DNA from: Cryptomeria japonica
Lineage: Eukaryota; Streptophyta; Pinopsida; Cupressales; Cupressaceae
Reading direction: 5' to 3'
Length of the DNA: 64,000 nucleotides
Assembly (NCBI RefSeq): GCF_030272615.1
Contig: NC_081414.1
Location: 237,634,233-237,698,232, forward strand
Shown: in pieces, positions 22,975 to 34,335 of the stretch
Numbering within the stretch: position 1 is the stretch's first letter
Layout of the letters: each line of letters opens with the position of its first letter
Program-made: the position numbers and the translations under genes
Notes under the pieces: generated by a model
What the model was told of the DNA's origin: nothing
The model's database searches: none
Seen by the model: the letters and a program-made list of their open reading frames with translations, nothing else

Positions 22975-25831
22975 TCAAGGTTACAAAGAAAAACATTGTG
23001 GGTATAGAGAGGGATAAGATGTAGCACGAGGGCATTAGGCATGGGAGGAATGGTAAGACTTTTGCTCACTGATAAAAAGTGTGATGTGCAGTCTTACCCG
23101 GTCCTCCCATGCCCACAGCCCTCCCTACCTATCCCTCTTATTTCACTTTGCTCCAAGAACAGGGCTACAGGTATCTTCTATGTGTTGATTTCTATCGTTT
23201 TTATGTCTGATCTGATTTTTTATTTTTTTTTTAAATTTAAAAATTTAGTTCTTAGTTTCGGTAGATTTTATATATGTGAATGAACATTTTGTACTATTTT
23301 CAGTGGTAGGGTTTTGTGTATATGTTCAAGGTTTTGATCTAATAAGCAATCGATAACCTGCAAATGACTTGAGTGAATGTGGGAGTATTTTTATATTTTG
23401 AATGTCTCTATTAGGTCAGGGATTGCTTTTATATAGGGGTTCCAAAATTATATGAATTTTTCAATATTAAAAAAAAACATTTAACATTAGCTGTTCCCAT
23501 AAAGATTCATAGAGCCTCCAGCTTCCTAGAATTCCAAAACCAAAATTCCTAACATTAACCGCTAAAATCAATGGAAACATGTAGTTATAAAAGATGCATC
23601 CATAGCTCATGTCAACATAAATCTATGCCAAAATAACCCCAAAAAGATCAAGGCTAACTTTCTTCATAAGCTACGAAAGATTTCAACATTCGACCATGAT
23701 ATGTCTGTTTGTTTTTTTGTTATCTCCCACAAGTCTCCATTGGGACGGGCTTAGCTCTACGTTGGGATGGGCTGTGCAATGGTTGTCTGACAAGCTTTAT
23801 ACAGTAAACCTTGGGGTGTTGCATAGGTATGTTTCAGATTCCAAACGAAAGTTTTCATCTTGTGTATAATCTTCATGTATGTAGGCCTCATTTTCTTATC
23901 TGTAAAGATTATCTATTGTTTCTTAATTCTTAAAATGTTGATCTGAACATGATACATGTTTGTAGTTGTAGAATGTTGAATGGTTTCTATTTCATATATC
24001 TTATCTGTAAAGATTATCTATTGTTTCTTAACTTTTAAAATGTTGATCTATTGTTTGTACTTTGTAGTTATAGAGTGTTGAAATATATATATATATATAC
24101 ACACATTCGTAGAAATACTTTGACACTGCTAAAGTTAAATATATATAACAAATTGGCATTTAGGCAAGTTTTTTTTGGCTAAAGGCAATCGCAACTGCAT
24201 CTTGTCAAAAATAGATTTTGTACTATTTTCAATGGCATTCCCCAATAAAGATCATTAGACCCACGGTATGACTATAAAACCGTCACTTGCATGGGCTTAA
24301 TTGTGTACTTTCTGTGGCTCGCCGAGATGTTCACTAGGTCCAACAGATAGGTATAAGAAGATTGATGGCAATGCCTTGAAATTTGTAATGTTCGATTACA
24401 GTTTGGTGAATGGTATTGATTAATACTACCAATGGGTGATTGTGATAATAGTAAATACACTCTTTAGGCTCAGCCATGTATTTATCTGTGATGACATGAT
24501 CTGTATATATTGGACAGGACAGGAATTCCGATGCAGGAACACCTGTAGGTTAACGGGTAATCAGCATAATGAAAACAACAAAAACATATTTTTTTTTGTT
24601 TTACTTTTTTAATTTTTGCAGATGGCTGACGTGGTTCATTAATATCAAGATGGAGCTACTTTTTTGGTTCGAGGATCATCGTTTGGGTGGGTAATAGTGA
24701 TTCCTTAATTTAAAGATGGGCTTTCTTAAGTTTGACCGAAGAACATCAATTGGATGGCTGATATGGGGTGGTTGATTTCAAATTTGTATCAAATTTCATG
24801 CACAAGTTCTAGAAGTTTCCAAGTGATTGAGTGTTGGCGAAAGCAAACCTATGTAAAGATAATTATGTAACCATTTGAGGACATCTTTTGGCTGTTGAAG
24901 AGCTGTTTTCCTGCCCCTTGCAAATAAGATCTTTTTTGGGCTACATATTGATTCTCTTAGATCTGAGGGATAAAGTATTAAAGCAGAGTATTTGAGGTAT
25001 TGGCGATCTGAGACAGAAGTGAGAAGTGTTATCATGTGCTGTGGGAAGTAATTTCTGTAATTGAAATTTATTTCTAGATATGTCTTCAGTTCACGGGAAT
25101 TTGGGAATTTGCTGCAATTTCCTGTTTGGATGTTATAGTACTGAGATTGTTGCCTGTTGTGTTGATGTTGTGTTGGTAGCTTATCTCATCAAAGAAGAGA
25201 TACACAAGCTGCTGGCATCTTTACTAGAGGGGTATTACGATTCATTGTATCTAAAGTCCTGACTGTTATAGCTTCCATGCCTTAAAATCAGGATCCTTCA
25301 CATTTGGTCCACAAATTTATTTAATTCAATCGTATTAACTTGTTTATCCATTTACGAGTAATCATATTAATTTGTTTTTTCATTTTGGAATCATCTATAT
25401 TGTAGACTTAAATCACATTACAAATTGTATCATATTGCAGATTGCAAATTGTATCATAGTATGACTTAGAATCACATTGAAATTTGAACCACATTATTTG
25501 ACTTAAACCACATTGTGAATTGTATCACATTATTCATCAATTATTGCAATGGTGAAATGTTAATGTTAATCATATTCATAATTTTAAACCTTAAATCTAA
25601 TTTTAACTAAAATTCTAATCTTAGTCTTAATTTTGACCCTAATTCTAATCTTAATTTTAGCCCTAACTTTAATTATAACCTTAATCTCAATTCTAGCCAT
25701 AATTTTAACCTAATCTTAATTCTAACTCAATTTGTAGCCTTAATTTTAAATTTTAGCCTTAAATCTATTTTAACTTGAAAATAATTTCTTATTCTAACCT
25801 AACCCTAATTCTAATTCAAAGTTTTAATCTT
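22975..25831. repeat. duplicated miR482-like locus, copy 2 (uninterrupted)
   Basis: This is the homologue of copy 1 (7,090-20,336) without the E1 and LTR-like insertions. The empty E1 site lies near 23,884-23,890 (ATGTAGGCCTCATTT). The empty site for the second insertion lies near 24,800-24,815 (CACAAGTTCTAGAAG). It ends in a degenerate CTAACC-type tract from about 25,560, which is cut by the truncated E2 LTR at 25,832. Confidence 0.8.
23010..23140 (+). ncRNA. miR482/2118-superfamily-like precursor hairpin, locus 2
   Basis: The 5' arm GGCATGGGAGGAATGGTAAG (from 23,038) pairs almost fully with the 3' arm TCTTACCCGGTCCTCCCATG (from 23,092), with only a small bulge opposite CCGG. The loop is about 32 nt. 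The stem extends through GAGGGC/GCCCTC-like and AGAGGGATA/TATCCCTCT segments. The predicted 22-nt product is 23,092-23,113, starts with U and ends CATGCC. The 5' arm resembles an NBS-LRR P-loop coding sequence (GGCATGGGAGGA..TGGTAAGAC). Role as a trigger of NBS-LRR silencing is known for the family and inferred here. Confidence 0.75.
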
Positions 25832-26755
25832 AAATCCGATTTTCCCTCACCCACCAAACCCACTTGCAATCCCCCTTCTAACCACTTTTTAATCATTCTT
25901 AATTAGCTTAATCCAAACCACTAATGGCTCTTACATGACCATTAATGGCTTTTACATAACCATTTATTGTTAAATCCACTTTTCCCCATGGTTACAGACT
26001 TTATCTCTAACTCAACCATCATTTGACACATGGATCTTTTCAAGCATTTATTGCTTTGACCATGTCAAGCATTTAATGCTTCTTTCTTCTCCCCTCAACC
26101 CATCTCTTGTTGACATTTGTCATCTTGGGATTGGGTTGAAAGCCCTCACATGGATTATAAACCCATCAATCTTGACTCTTGGTGAGATTGATCAATCTCA
26201 ACCATTCATTGCTCCATTTTACTTATAAATAAAGCTCACATTCCTCATTTTCAAAAAAAAACCTCAAGCATTCTCAAGCACATCTATGATCCTGAAAAAC
26301 TAGTATGCATCTAATTTATAGTGAATTCTAAAGAGCATTTAGCATAATAATCTACATTTGTTTTTTTGGTTAAAATTGACATTAGATAATTAGATAATAT
26401 CTCATTTTAGCTTGTTCACATTTGCATTTTCATAAGTTTTCATTTCTACAATCTTGAATCTCCATAAGACATCTAGAATAGTACAAAAAGCTACTCAGAG
26501 CTACACTTATTTGGAAACTTGGAGAGAAGAGGGACAAGGGAGGAGTGGCTACAAACATGGTGGAGGGCATTTGGAGATGTCTTATTGATTTTCTTAGATT
26601 TGTTAAGTTTTTTATCTTATGTTTTGTGTCTCTCTTGATATGCTTGCTTAGGATAATATTTGATTTGTGATTTCTAACATTAACACTTGGTTTGTTGCTT
26701 GTGTGTTTGTGTTTGTCTTGACAATATCCTAACAATCCTTTTTTGTAGAGCATCA
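25832..26755 (+). repeat. E2 5' LTR, truncated and internally deleted
   Basis: It aligns to the 3' LTR from about 39,269 onward and lacks the first 350 bp or so. Relative to the 3' LTR it also has two internal deletions, of roughly 110 bp (at about 25,925) and 140 bp (at about 26,063). A TATA box TATAAATA sits at 26,224-26,231. It ends GAGCATCA. Confidence 0.85.
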
Positions 26756-26757
26756 TT

Positions 26758-26785
26758 TGGTGAACCTGACGTGAATCGAACATGC
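26758..26785 (+). other. E2 primer binding site
   Basis: TGGTGAACCTGACGTG starts two bases after the LTR. The reverse complement reads like a tRNA 3' end, with a T-loop motif GTTCGATTC and a terminal CCA. Complementarity may therefore extend about 25 nt. I could not name the tRNA with confidence. Confidence 0.75.
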
Positions 26786-28326
26786 AATCTTCAAATCATC
26801 AATTTTTGAAACTACTAACTTTTTCATGTTTTAATTGACACACATGTCGCTCTTTAGTGTCATTGTTCACGCTCTAGTGCTTTCGAAAGTTGGTACTTTG
26901 GCGCTATTGTCTCCCAACTGGGGCTATTGTCCTTCTTATAGCGCTATTGACCAATAAATAGCTCTATCGTGTCTAGTTTTAGTGCTTTTAGCTCCCTGTT
27001 TGACATAATTTTGTTTGACAGAGTTCTTTTAGCTCGCTGTTTGACAGAATTAATTTTGTTTGATAGAGTTCTTTTAGTGCTTATGTCCTTTTTTATAGCG
27101 CTTTTGCACTTCTTTTAGCGCTTGTGTTTGTTTTTTAGCGCTTTCGTGTTAAATAGCGCTTCTGTTTTCACACAAAGTAGTGCTATTATAACAGAGAGTT
27201 GTAAAAAAAAACCTTTGTAACCAAAAAATCAGAAACTAGGCTTGTAGAAGCCCACCAAAACTTTATTTTTCATTTCTTTACTAATTATTTGTCTTTTGTG
27301 CAGGTTTTTAAATTAGATTAGGAAGTAAATTTATCCTTTTTTACTAACTTTTTCAAAGTTGGCTTAAAATGAATTCACTTCTTATTTCAGCTTAAATAAA
27401 CTTCACATTACTTTTTGGGTATAAAATAAACTTTACGTTGCTATAAACTTGGTTAAAAAGAACAAGTGTTTTTGGTGATTGGCACACTTGTGCAAAAGTT
27501 TGTCGAGTGGTCCTACTTCTAACACACACACTATCCTCTCCCTTGGCTTTCGTGGTCCTAGGTGCAAGAGAAAAGTGTTAGTAACACTCAAAATTTTATC
27601 TTTTTTAAGAGAGGCTTGCCAAGAGACACATCACTCTTGGGAATGACCTCACGCGGTAAATCCTTCGAGTCGCTATAGAAATCAGGTGTAAGCGAAAGTT
27701 GTAGCTTTGGGTATAGTTGTTCCTACAATGTAACTTGCCGAAAGGACATATGGGCCCCACCACAAGTTACAAGGCTCTTAAGTGAGTCACTGTAGAATGA
27801 ACTTATGTCCAAAAACATCGAACATTACTAGACACTTTTTTATATAGAAACCCACCTGTTCTATTGATTGAGGATATTTGTGAGAAGTTTAGTGCAAGAC
27901 TATAGATGGTTTTGCTCCCAAGATACTCACCATACATATTTCCTTGAGTAAAAACAGGGCTTTTTGAAAGGCTACTTGTAGCTTGATAAAAGTGGTGATT
28001 CCCCTATCATAGGGATCATCTATCTATTATGCTCACCCAAGACTTAATATATCACATCCTTACCTGCTACGACGGGATTCATAAGGTATGTAGTACCAAA
28101 GTTGAAGAAATATCAAGATGTGGGCTGAAATTATCGCAATTGGTCATTTGACTTTAGGGATAAAGTGTGTTTGAAGTGTCTTCGTTTTGTGTCAGACCAA
28201 TGATAAATTGAGTCGACTTCAGGCTTTTGGAAAAACATACAAAAACATTTGAAAAGGGGTAAAAAACTTCAAAGATTGGGTTGATTTAGGCTCACACTTA
28301 TTTGTGCCTTTTGAGGAAACAATATT
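26786..28326 (+). other. E2 leader with AGCGCTT minisatellite
   Basis: This is untranslated leader. Around 26,860-27,195 units of about 20 bp share a core such as TTTTAGCGCTTTTG or AGCGCTTGTGTTTG. They are about ten in number and poorly conserved. No coding sequence is evident in the remainder. Confidence 0.6.
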
Positions 28327-28467
28327 GTGTTTGTTCGCTTGCTTTATTTTCTTGTCAAAGAAATTCAAAACCAATTCAAAAAAAGTATTCATCCAACACA
28401 AAATTTTCATCTAGCATTTGACCACAAAAACATCAAAACAAAGTACAAAGACAAGATATCAAATTAT

Positions 28468-28851
28468 ATGACCATCCTTCAAATCTTGAGAAAGAGGAAT
28501 CTTCATCAACACATCAATCTGAAGAGAAGACCATCGAGTTCAAAGGCTTTTATCAAAAGAAGGAAAATTTTCTATCTCAATAGACAAATTTTTATCTCAC
28601 ACAAAACCTTCTTGCATCATATGCGTCTATATCTTCAAGGAAAATCCAACGAGTTCGATAAAGAGCCTTTGAACAACAGAGCTTTTACTCAGTATAGAGC
28701 TTTGAGTTATCATAAAAACAAAGGAGGCAAAATCAACCCTGCTTTCTTTTCAGACATCTACATTATATATAACATAGTTCGGGAAGAACCACCAACTCCT
28801 GAGCAAGAAGAGGAAGAATTTGTCCCATTTATAACACAAAGTTTTTATTGA
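28468..28851 (+). CDS. E2 extra ORF upstream of gag (conserved in E3)
   Basis: This is an open frame of 127 codons from the ATG at 28,468; the frame is open further upstream without an ATG. It is basic in the first half (LKRRPSSSKAFIKRRK), then has FYLNRQIFISHKTF and LYLQGKSNEFD. It ends with an acidic tail, REEPPTPEQEEEEFVPF, and TQSFY before the stop. E3 encodes the same protein, frameshifted, with the same last residues and stop. Some Tat-lineage elements such as Ogre carry an ORF before gag of unknown role (family knowledge). No domain recognised. In E2 it is the only coding unit without a stop. Confidence 0.6.
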   Translation: MTILQILRKRNLHQHINLKRRPSSSKAFIKRRKIFYLNRQIFISHKTFLHHMRLYLQGKSNEFDKEPLNNRAFTQYRALSYHKNKGGKINPAFFSDIYIIYNIVREEPPTPEQEEEEFVPFITQSFY

Positions 28852-29281
28852 AGTTCACATTCTATCCACTCTCACATTCATACATCATCAATCCATTTCA
28901 ACTCTTGAAACATAAAAAGGTCTTGTCCTAAGTTCTTTTTTTAGATATTGCTTAAATCAAAACAACACATCACTTTTTAGAGTGTTTTTACATCTAGGAT
29001 AAATCATCCTAATAAACATCTCTATGCATGTTAAAACTAGTATATGAGTGCATCCTCTCATTACTAGGTAGCTTGGTTTGTAACACATCTCTGACCTTGA
29101 TATACCTTATCGCATCAACATTGTTGACAACACAAAAAGTAATTCATAAAAGGACTTTGGTAACATCAAACGTTCAGTGTTAGAGACCTAGCTTCTAAAC
29201 AGTTCACAAAACATTTATCTCTCATTCCTTAACCAACTCATAATCACTTTCACCAAACTTCAAAAACAACTTTCAAACACA

Positions 29282-30907
29282 ATGGCTCACACCAGATCGA
29301 GAACTAGACAACTAGAGGTCGAAGAAGAAGAGGACAAAAATCTCAATGACTTTCAAGAAGCCATTGGAGGAGGTCCAAATGATGAAGATCCTAGTACCCC
29401 AACTCCTGAAGCAATAGAAAGGGCACAACACAACCCCAGATTCAATCGACTTTTCGATGAAATCCTCAAAAACAATGCAGATGCTCACTTTTTGAGACTT
29501 GCTCGAGAGGGAGCTAAACTACCCTCTGATTTTGATACTACACAAATACGGCAAACATCAGAAAATCATAGCCGTAACGAGGGTGGAAGAGGTCGAGATC
29601 ACTTCAGATATGATCTTAATCAAGGAAATCCCCCACCTCCTCCTCCTAACGAAATAGACATGTTGAGGCAACAAGTCGAGAATCTCGTCCAACAACTCCA
29701 CAGTGGTGTGAAAACTACCTAGTTTTCACTTAATGATATTTGTCCCTATCCCTTTGATAGGAATCTACATATGCCACCTTTTCCACGAGGGTTTGAAACA
29801 CCTAAGTTTGAAAAGTATTGGGGAAAAAGAGACCCTAGAGATCATGTCAGGGAATTTCACTCAGCTTGCCTAGAAGTGGCATATGAAGACACATATCTAA
29901 TGCGCCTCTTTCCTTAGAGTTTGGGGGGAACAACCACGCAATGGTTTTCCCGATTACCAGGCGACATTACGACATTCGAAGAACTAGTCCAAAAGTTCAT
30001 CGCACATTATTCACATAACATAGAACATGATGTTACCATGGCGGATCTGTGCAATACCAAGCAAAAACCAAGGGAGCTATTTTCAGCTTTCCTGCAATGG
30101 TGGAGACAACTATCTAGTAGACGTTCTCTTCATCTACTTGAACGAGAGCTAGTAGAAATATTTATTTCCAACTTGAACGATGAAATGAAATTCCACCTAG
30201 ACATGAAAGGCACAGAGTCCTTTGATGACATGATCACACATGGATTAAAATGTGAACGAGCCCTTATCAAGATATACAATGAACCAAAAGATGACCCTCG
30301 CCCGTGTTTTAACAGTGATAAACCTAACTTCTGGAATAAGAACAAGAACATTGTCAATGACGGGGTTGTAGACGCAAGGACCATAAAGACTGCACAACCT
30401 GTGGTCTGATTTGCGGGGCAAAATCCCTCTCTTAAAAACAACATTGTTGCTCCTCCACAAAATCAAGGTCGCGATGCACCGCAAGAGGAACCAAGACAAC
30501 GACAACAAAATTATAAACCAAAACGTACATACACACCCTTAGGGGAACCTATCGAAACAATGTTACGTCAATTGGTCTCTTCAAATCTAGTGACCTTGCC
30601 AAAGACATCTAATTACGAACCTCGGGTCAAACCTCCATGGTGGAGAGATAAAGAACATTGCGAATTCCACCAAGGGAAAGGGCATAAAACAAGCAACTAT
30701 CATACACTAAAAGATCTGGTTCAAGATCTTATTGACCGAGGTGAAATTGAAATCGAAGGACATGACCCAAAAACCTCAAATAATGATCATCTCATGTTTA
30801 AAAATCCACTTCCATCACAAGATCAAAGGGGTCCTTCCACTTCAGGGCGAAACACAAATACAACTAATTATACGCGAGCGGCTTATAATTACACTGTGAA
30901 TCGATGA
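29282..30907 (+). pseudogene. E2 gag (nonsense-mutated)
   Basis: The ATG at 29,282 (MAHTRSRTRQLEVEEEE) starts a gag with a proline-rich stretch near residue 120. The capsid part begins NDICPYPFDRNLHMPPFPRG and continues through GTTTQWFSRLPG and FISNLNDEMKFHLDMKG. A C-terminal CxxHxxxGHxTxxC motif appears as CEFHQGKGHKTSN, but its last Cys is Tyr, whereas E3 keeps Cys. Stops interrupt at 29,720 and 29,915, where E3 has Gln codons, and near 30,407. The copy is inactive. Confidence 0.88.
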
Positions 30908-31031
30908 ACAAATTGCAACTATCACCATCAAAGATCCAAGTCCTACCTGTAATGTTGTTACGTGTCGTAGCAAGATCACCATTAAAGCAACTCCACATAG
31001 CTCACCATCCATCCCAAATCTATACAATCTT

Positions 31032-31529
31032 GTGGAACAGTTAGATAAGATAGCCGCACTTATATCTATCTTAGAGCTTTTGCGCCTATCCCCGTCTCAT
31101 AAAACAATCTTGGATCAAGCTCTCCAAGAAGCGTTAGTCCCTACCAACCTTAACATGGACCAATTTCAAGCCATGGTTGGCAATCTCAAGTCATCACCAT
31201 GTCTCACTTTCTTTGAAAGTGACACTGCTTCATTCTAACAACCACATAACACATCCCTTCACATTGAAGGATTCGTCAACCAACACAGAATCAAGCGAGT
31301 CTTGATTGACAATGGCGTAGGCCTGAATATATGTACATTGCAGTTAGTCACAACATTGGGATATGCAATAGAATTAGTGGACCCTCGCAAAAAGATGACC
31401 ATAAAAGCCTATGATGATGCAGAGTGTTCTTCAAAAGGAGAAGTTGTGTTACCAATCCGAGTGGGCCCAGTGGTGAAGCACATCATCAGTCAAGTTCTGG
31501 ACCTTCCTCTATCAATAATTTGTTGTTAG
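31032..31529 (+). pseudogene. E2 protease region
   Basis: The frame covers the segment before the protease (MEQLDKIAALISILELL, a helical region). After a TAA at 31,236-31,238 (CAG in E3), the aspartic protease follows with active-site-like RVLIDNGVGLNIC. The Asp-Asn-Gly triplet replaces the usual Asp-Thr/Ser-Gly and is shared with E3 (VLIDNGASLNIC), so it looks like a family trait. It ends by frameshift near 31,525. Confidence 0.8.
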
Positions 31530-32800
31530 GAAGACCTTGGATACACACGATGCAAGTCGTTCCATCCACCTATCATCAATGTATCAAGTTTCCTCATAAC
31601 GGTATAGAAATTACAATCCATGTTGATGCAAATCCATTTGCATATTGTAACAACATCAACCATCAGCTAGAGATTACCGTTCCTAACAACAGAGAAGATA
31701 TCCCATCCACAACATATGTTAGTCCAGCCTCTCTTTCCAACTCAAACACCCCTATACCAAAGCAAGAGAAGTTGAAAATGAGAATGGCAGAGGAAGGTCC
31801 TGGGGAATATAATCTAAGCCAACTCTTTTGTGTTGGGCAATTACCCACTTCCCCTAGAACTCATGGCAAGCCTCAAAAGTTGTTTCAAATGCCATCAACT
31901 AAGCAAGCATGTACTTTGGCACCTTTTGTCCTTGGTAAAAGTCAAGAAGAGGAAACTAGAGATGAGGACCTAGCAGAATAGATCTATAAAGATCCTATCA
32001 CCACAGAAATCCCACAGGCTAAGCTTCCTACGGATAAATATGGCAAAGGCATTACCATTATGCAAAGAATGGGCTATGATGGTCAGAGTGTTTTGGGACC
32101 TTGCAAGTAAGGACGACACGAGCCATTGCAACTAGAATTAAAACCTAAAGATAACATTGGATTAGATTTTCAAAAGGAGGCTCTTCCTAAGCTCAGATTC
32201 AAAGGGAAACCCAGCAAACCTCTATATCAGCCTAATACTCTAAAGAGGTCACCCTTGATTATATCAGCGACACTAAGAACTACACCAACTGCCCCAACAA
32301 GGTTGAGAATCCCATCAATACCATCCACAACACTACTCACACTGCTAAAAATACCTACAAGACCCATTATTCCACTAGCAACACCAATAATACTACCTAC
32401 AACACCAATAATCCTACTTGCAGCACCAATCATCCCACCAATCAAACCAACAACCCCATCAACAACAACAACTACATCAACAACACCATTAGCAATATTT
32501 GTATCCCCAACCGCATCAACAAACCCCATCACTCCATCAACAACATCAGTACCATCAGCCATCACCGACAATTCCATCAGAAATAGCAATGGCACCAAAA
32601 ATACTGATACTCACAGTAGCGGCATCCCCAACACCAATAATCCTATCAACAACACCATCAATCTCACCAATAAAAGTTCATAAACCTGTAACCAATGCAC
32701 TATTCAATACAAAGGACATCCCAGCATGGTACATTAATCGGATGTTAGAAAGTGATTCAGAGACCGACTCTCATGAGTGGGAATTTGATTCAGAAATCTA
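31530..32800 (+). pseudogene. E2 protease end, G-patch and Thr/Pro/Ile-rich linker
   Basis: The protease tail ([20 protein letters not shown]) is followed by a variable spacer. A G-patch-like segment lies at about 32,040-32,190 ([20 protein letters not shown], then IGLDF). E3 has the fuller version ending NIGLGF. G-patches bind RNA or stimulate RNA helicases and occur after the protease in some retroelements (family knowledge). The linker 32,250-32,690 is almost only Thr, Pro, Ile and Ser. Stops at 31,979 (TGG in E3) and 32,108 (CAA in E3) break it. Confidence 0.75.
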
Positions 32801-33429
32801 AATACTTAAGATGAGGAAGACAAGTCGCCTCCCCCACCCTGTAAGGATACCCCAGTATACAGTGAGGCATGGATTAAAACCTTTTGGGCTCCTGAGCCAG
32901 AAGCACCTTCCACATGTCCTACATCAAATCCAACACCAGAATCTGACAAGGAGAGTACCATTGATGAACTTCACTCATCTATCTTAACCCTCATTGACAC
33001 CTCCTCTGAACTTAACTTAATTGATGAAGTCATGCCCATTATCCACCCTGAACTCATTGATTGGAACCAACCTAATCCCCCATGCCTTGACCAATTCCAA
33101 AATGATGAGGTGATCATTGACTTTTTGGAACTACGGGATAACATACCAAGCGGGGATCACAAAGCTGGATTCACCATCGAACTTAATAGCGCAACATACT
33201 TTAGGGCAGATGCCAAACCTTTCAGCTACAAAAATATCACAATAAAACATGGATCTTCCAGTGAAAACCACATTGTGGCACTGTTTGATCCCAAAAAAGT
33301 AAAAAGAAAGAGCGTATCCAATGGTAAAAACCTCTATGAGGCGCCTGAGGATGAAAGGTTTGACATTCTCCCCTCTAGTACAAATTAGGAACGATCAACG
33401 ATCTTCATCGAGGAAATAAAAGAATTAAT
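32801..33429 (+). pseudogene. E2 linker between G-patch and RT
   Basis: An acidic segment (LNLIDEVMPIIHPELIDWN, then FLELRDNIPSGDHKAGF) is highly similar to E3 residues at 53,783-54,250. It has no recognised domain. It is followed by a stop at 33,388 and the start of RT. Confidence 0.7.
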
Positions 33430-34335
33430 GTGGGGACCCCTGAGACTCCTCACCAAATACATCTGGCATCTCTTTTAACTCCAGAGGAACAACCTAAGTT
33501 TGTAGAATTCTTCCAGACGCGTCAGATCAACTTTGCATGGTCATATGTCGACATGCCTAGTCTCGATCCTGATTTGGTCATGCATCACCTCACCGTGGCA
33601 GAAGGAGCTAAGCCTGTCAAACAGAAGCTTCGCAAGATGCACCCCCAGATTGTTGCACTGGTCAAAGTAGAACTTAAGAAACTCCTGGATGTTGGTTTTA
33701 TTAGACCAATTGATTACGCAGAGTGGATCTCCAATATAGTACCTGTTTGTAAACCAAATGGGGGCATCCATATCTGTACAGATTTTAGAGATCTAAACAA
33801 GGCATGTCCTAAAGATGACTTCCCCCTACCAAACATTGACATGATCGTGGACCTAACAGCAGGACGTTCCATACTTTCTCTCATGGATGGTTTCTCAAGG
33901 TACAACCAGATAAAGATCACTCCAGAAGATCAACATAAAACTGCCTTCACATGTCCATGGGGAACATACTGTTGGAACGTAATGCCTTTTGGTCTAAAGA
34001 ATGCAGGGGAAACCTATCAAAGAGACATGATAACCATCTTTCATGATATGATGCATACCATAATGGAGGATTATGTCGATGATTTACTAGCTAAATCATT
34101 AACAAGAGAAGGTCATCTTGCAATATTAGATAAAATCTTTGACAGACTAGAACAATATCATGTTCGACTCAATCCAAAGAAATGTGTCTTTGGAGTAACC
34201 TCAGGGAAGCTTCTCGGATACATTATCTTGAGCAAGGGCATTGAGGTCGATCCGGAAAAGATCAAAGCAATCATGGACATGCCACCTCCGAGGAACATCA
34301 GTCACGTAAGGACATTACAAGGGCGGCTACAATAA
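33430..34335 (+). pseudogene. E2 reverse transcriptase
   Basis: This is an open stretch of 301 codons. RT motifs in order are VKVELKKLLDVGFIRPI, VPVCKPNGGIHICTDFRDLN, LSLMDGFSRYNQIKI, VMPFGLKNAGETYQ, the catalytic MEDYVDDLL and KLLGYIILSKGIEV. A stop follows GRLQ at 34,333-34,335. All catalytic aspartates are present, so this domain is preserved although the polyprotein is not. Confidence 0.93.

Noticed and set aside
26758-26785. Naming the tRNA that primes E2
   Set aside because: The tRNA-like 3' end is clear, but it does not match with certainty any plant tRNA I can recall. A tRNA database comparison would settle it.
32227-32598. Minus-strand Val/Gly/Asp-rich frame
   Set aside because: It is the shadow of the Thr/Pro/Ile-rich linker of E2 pol.
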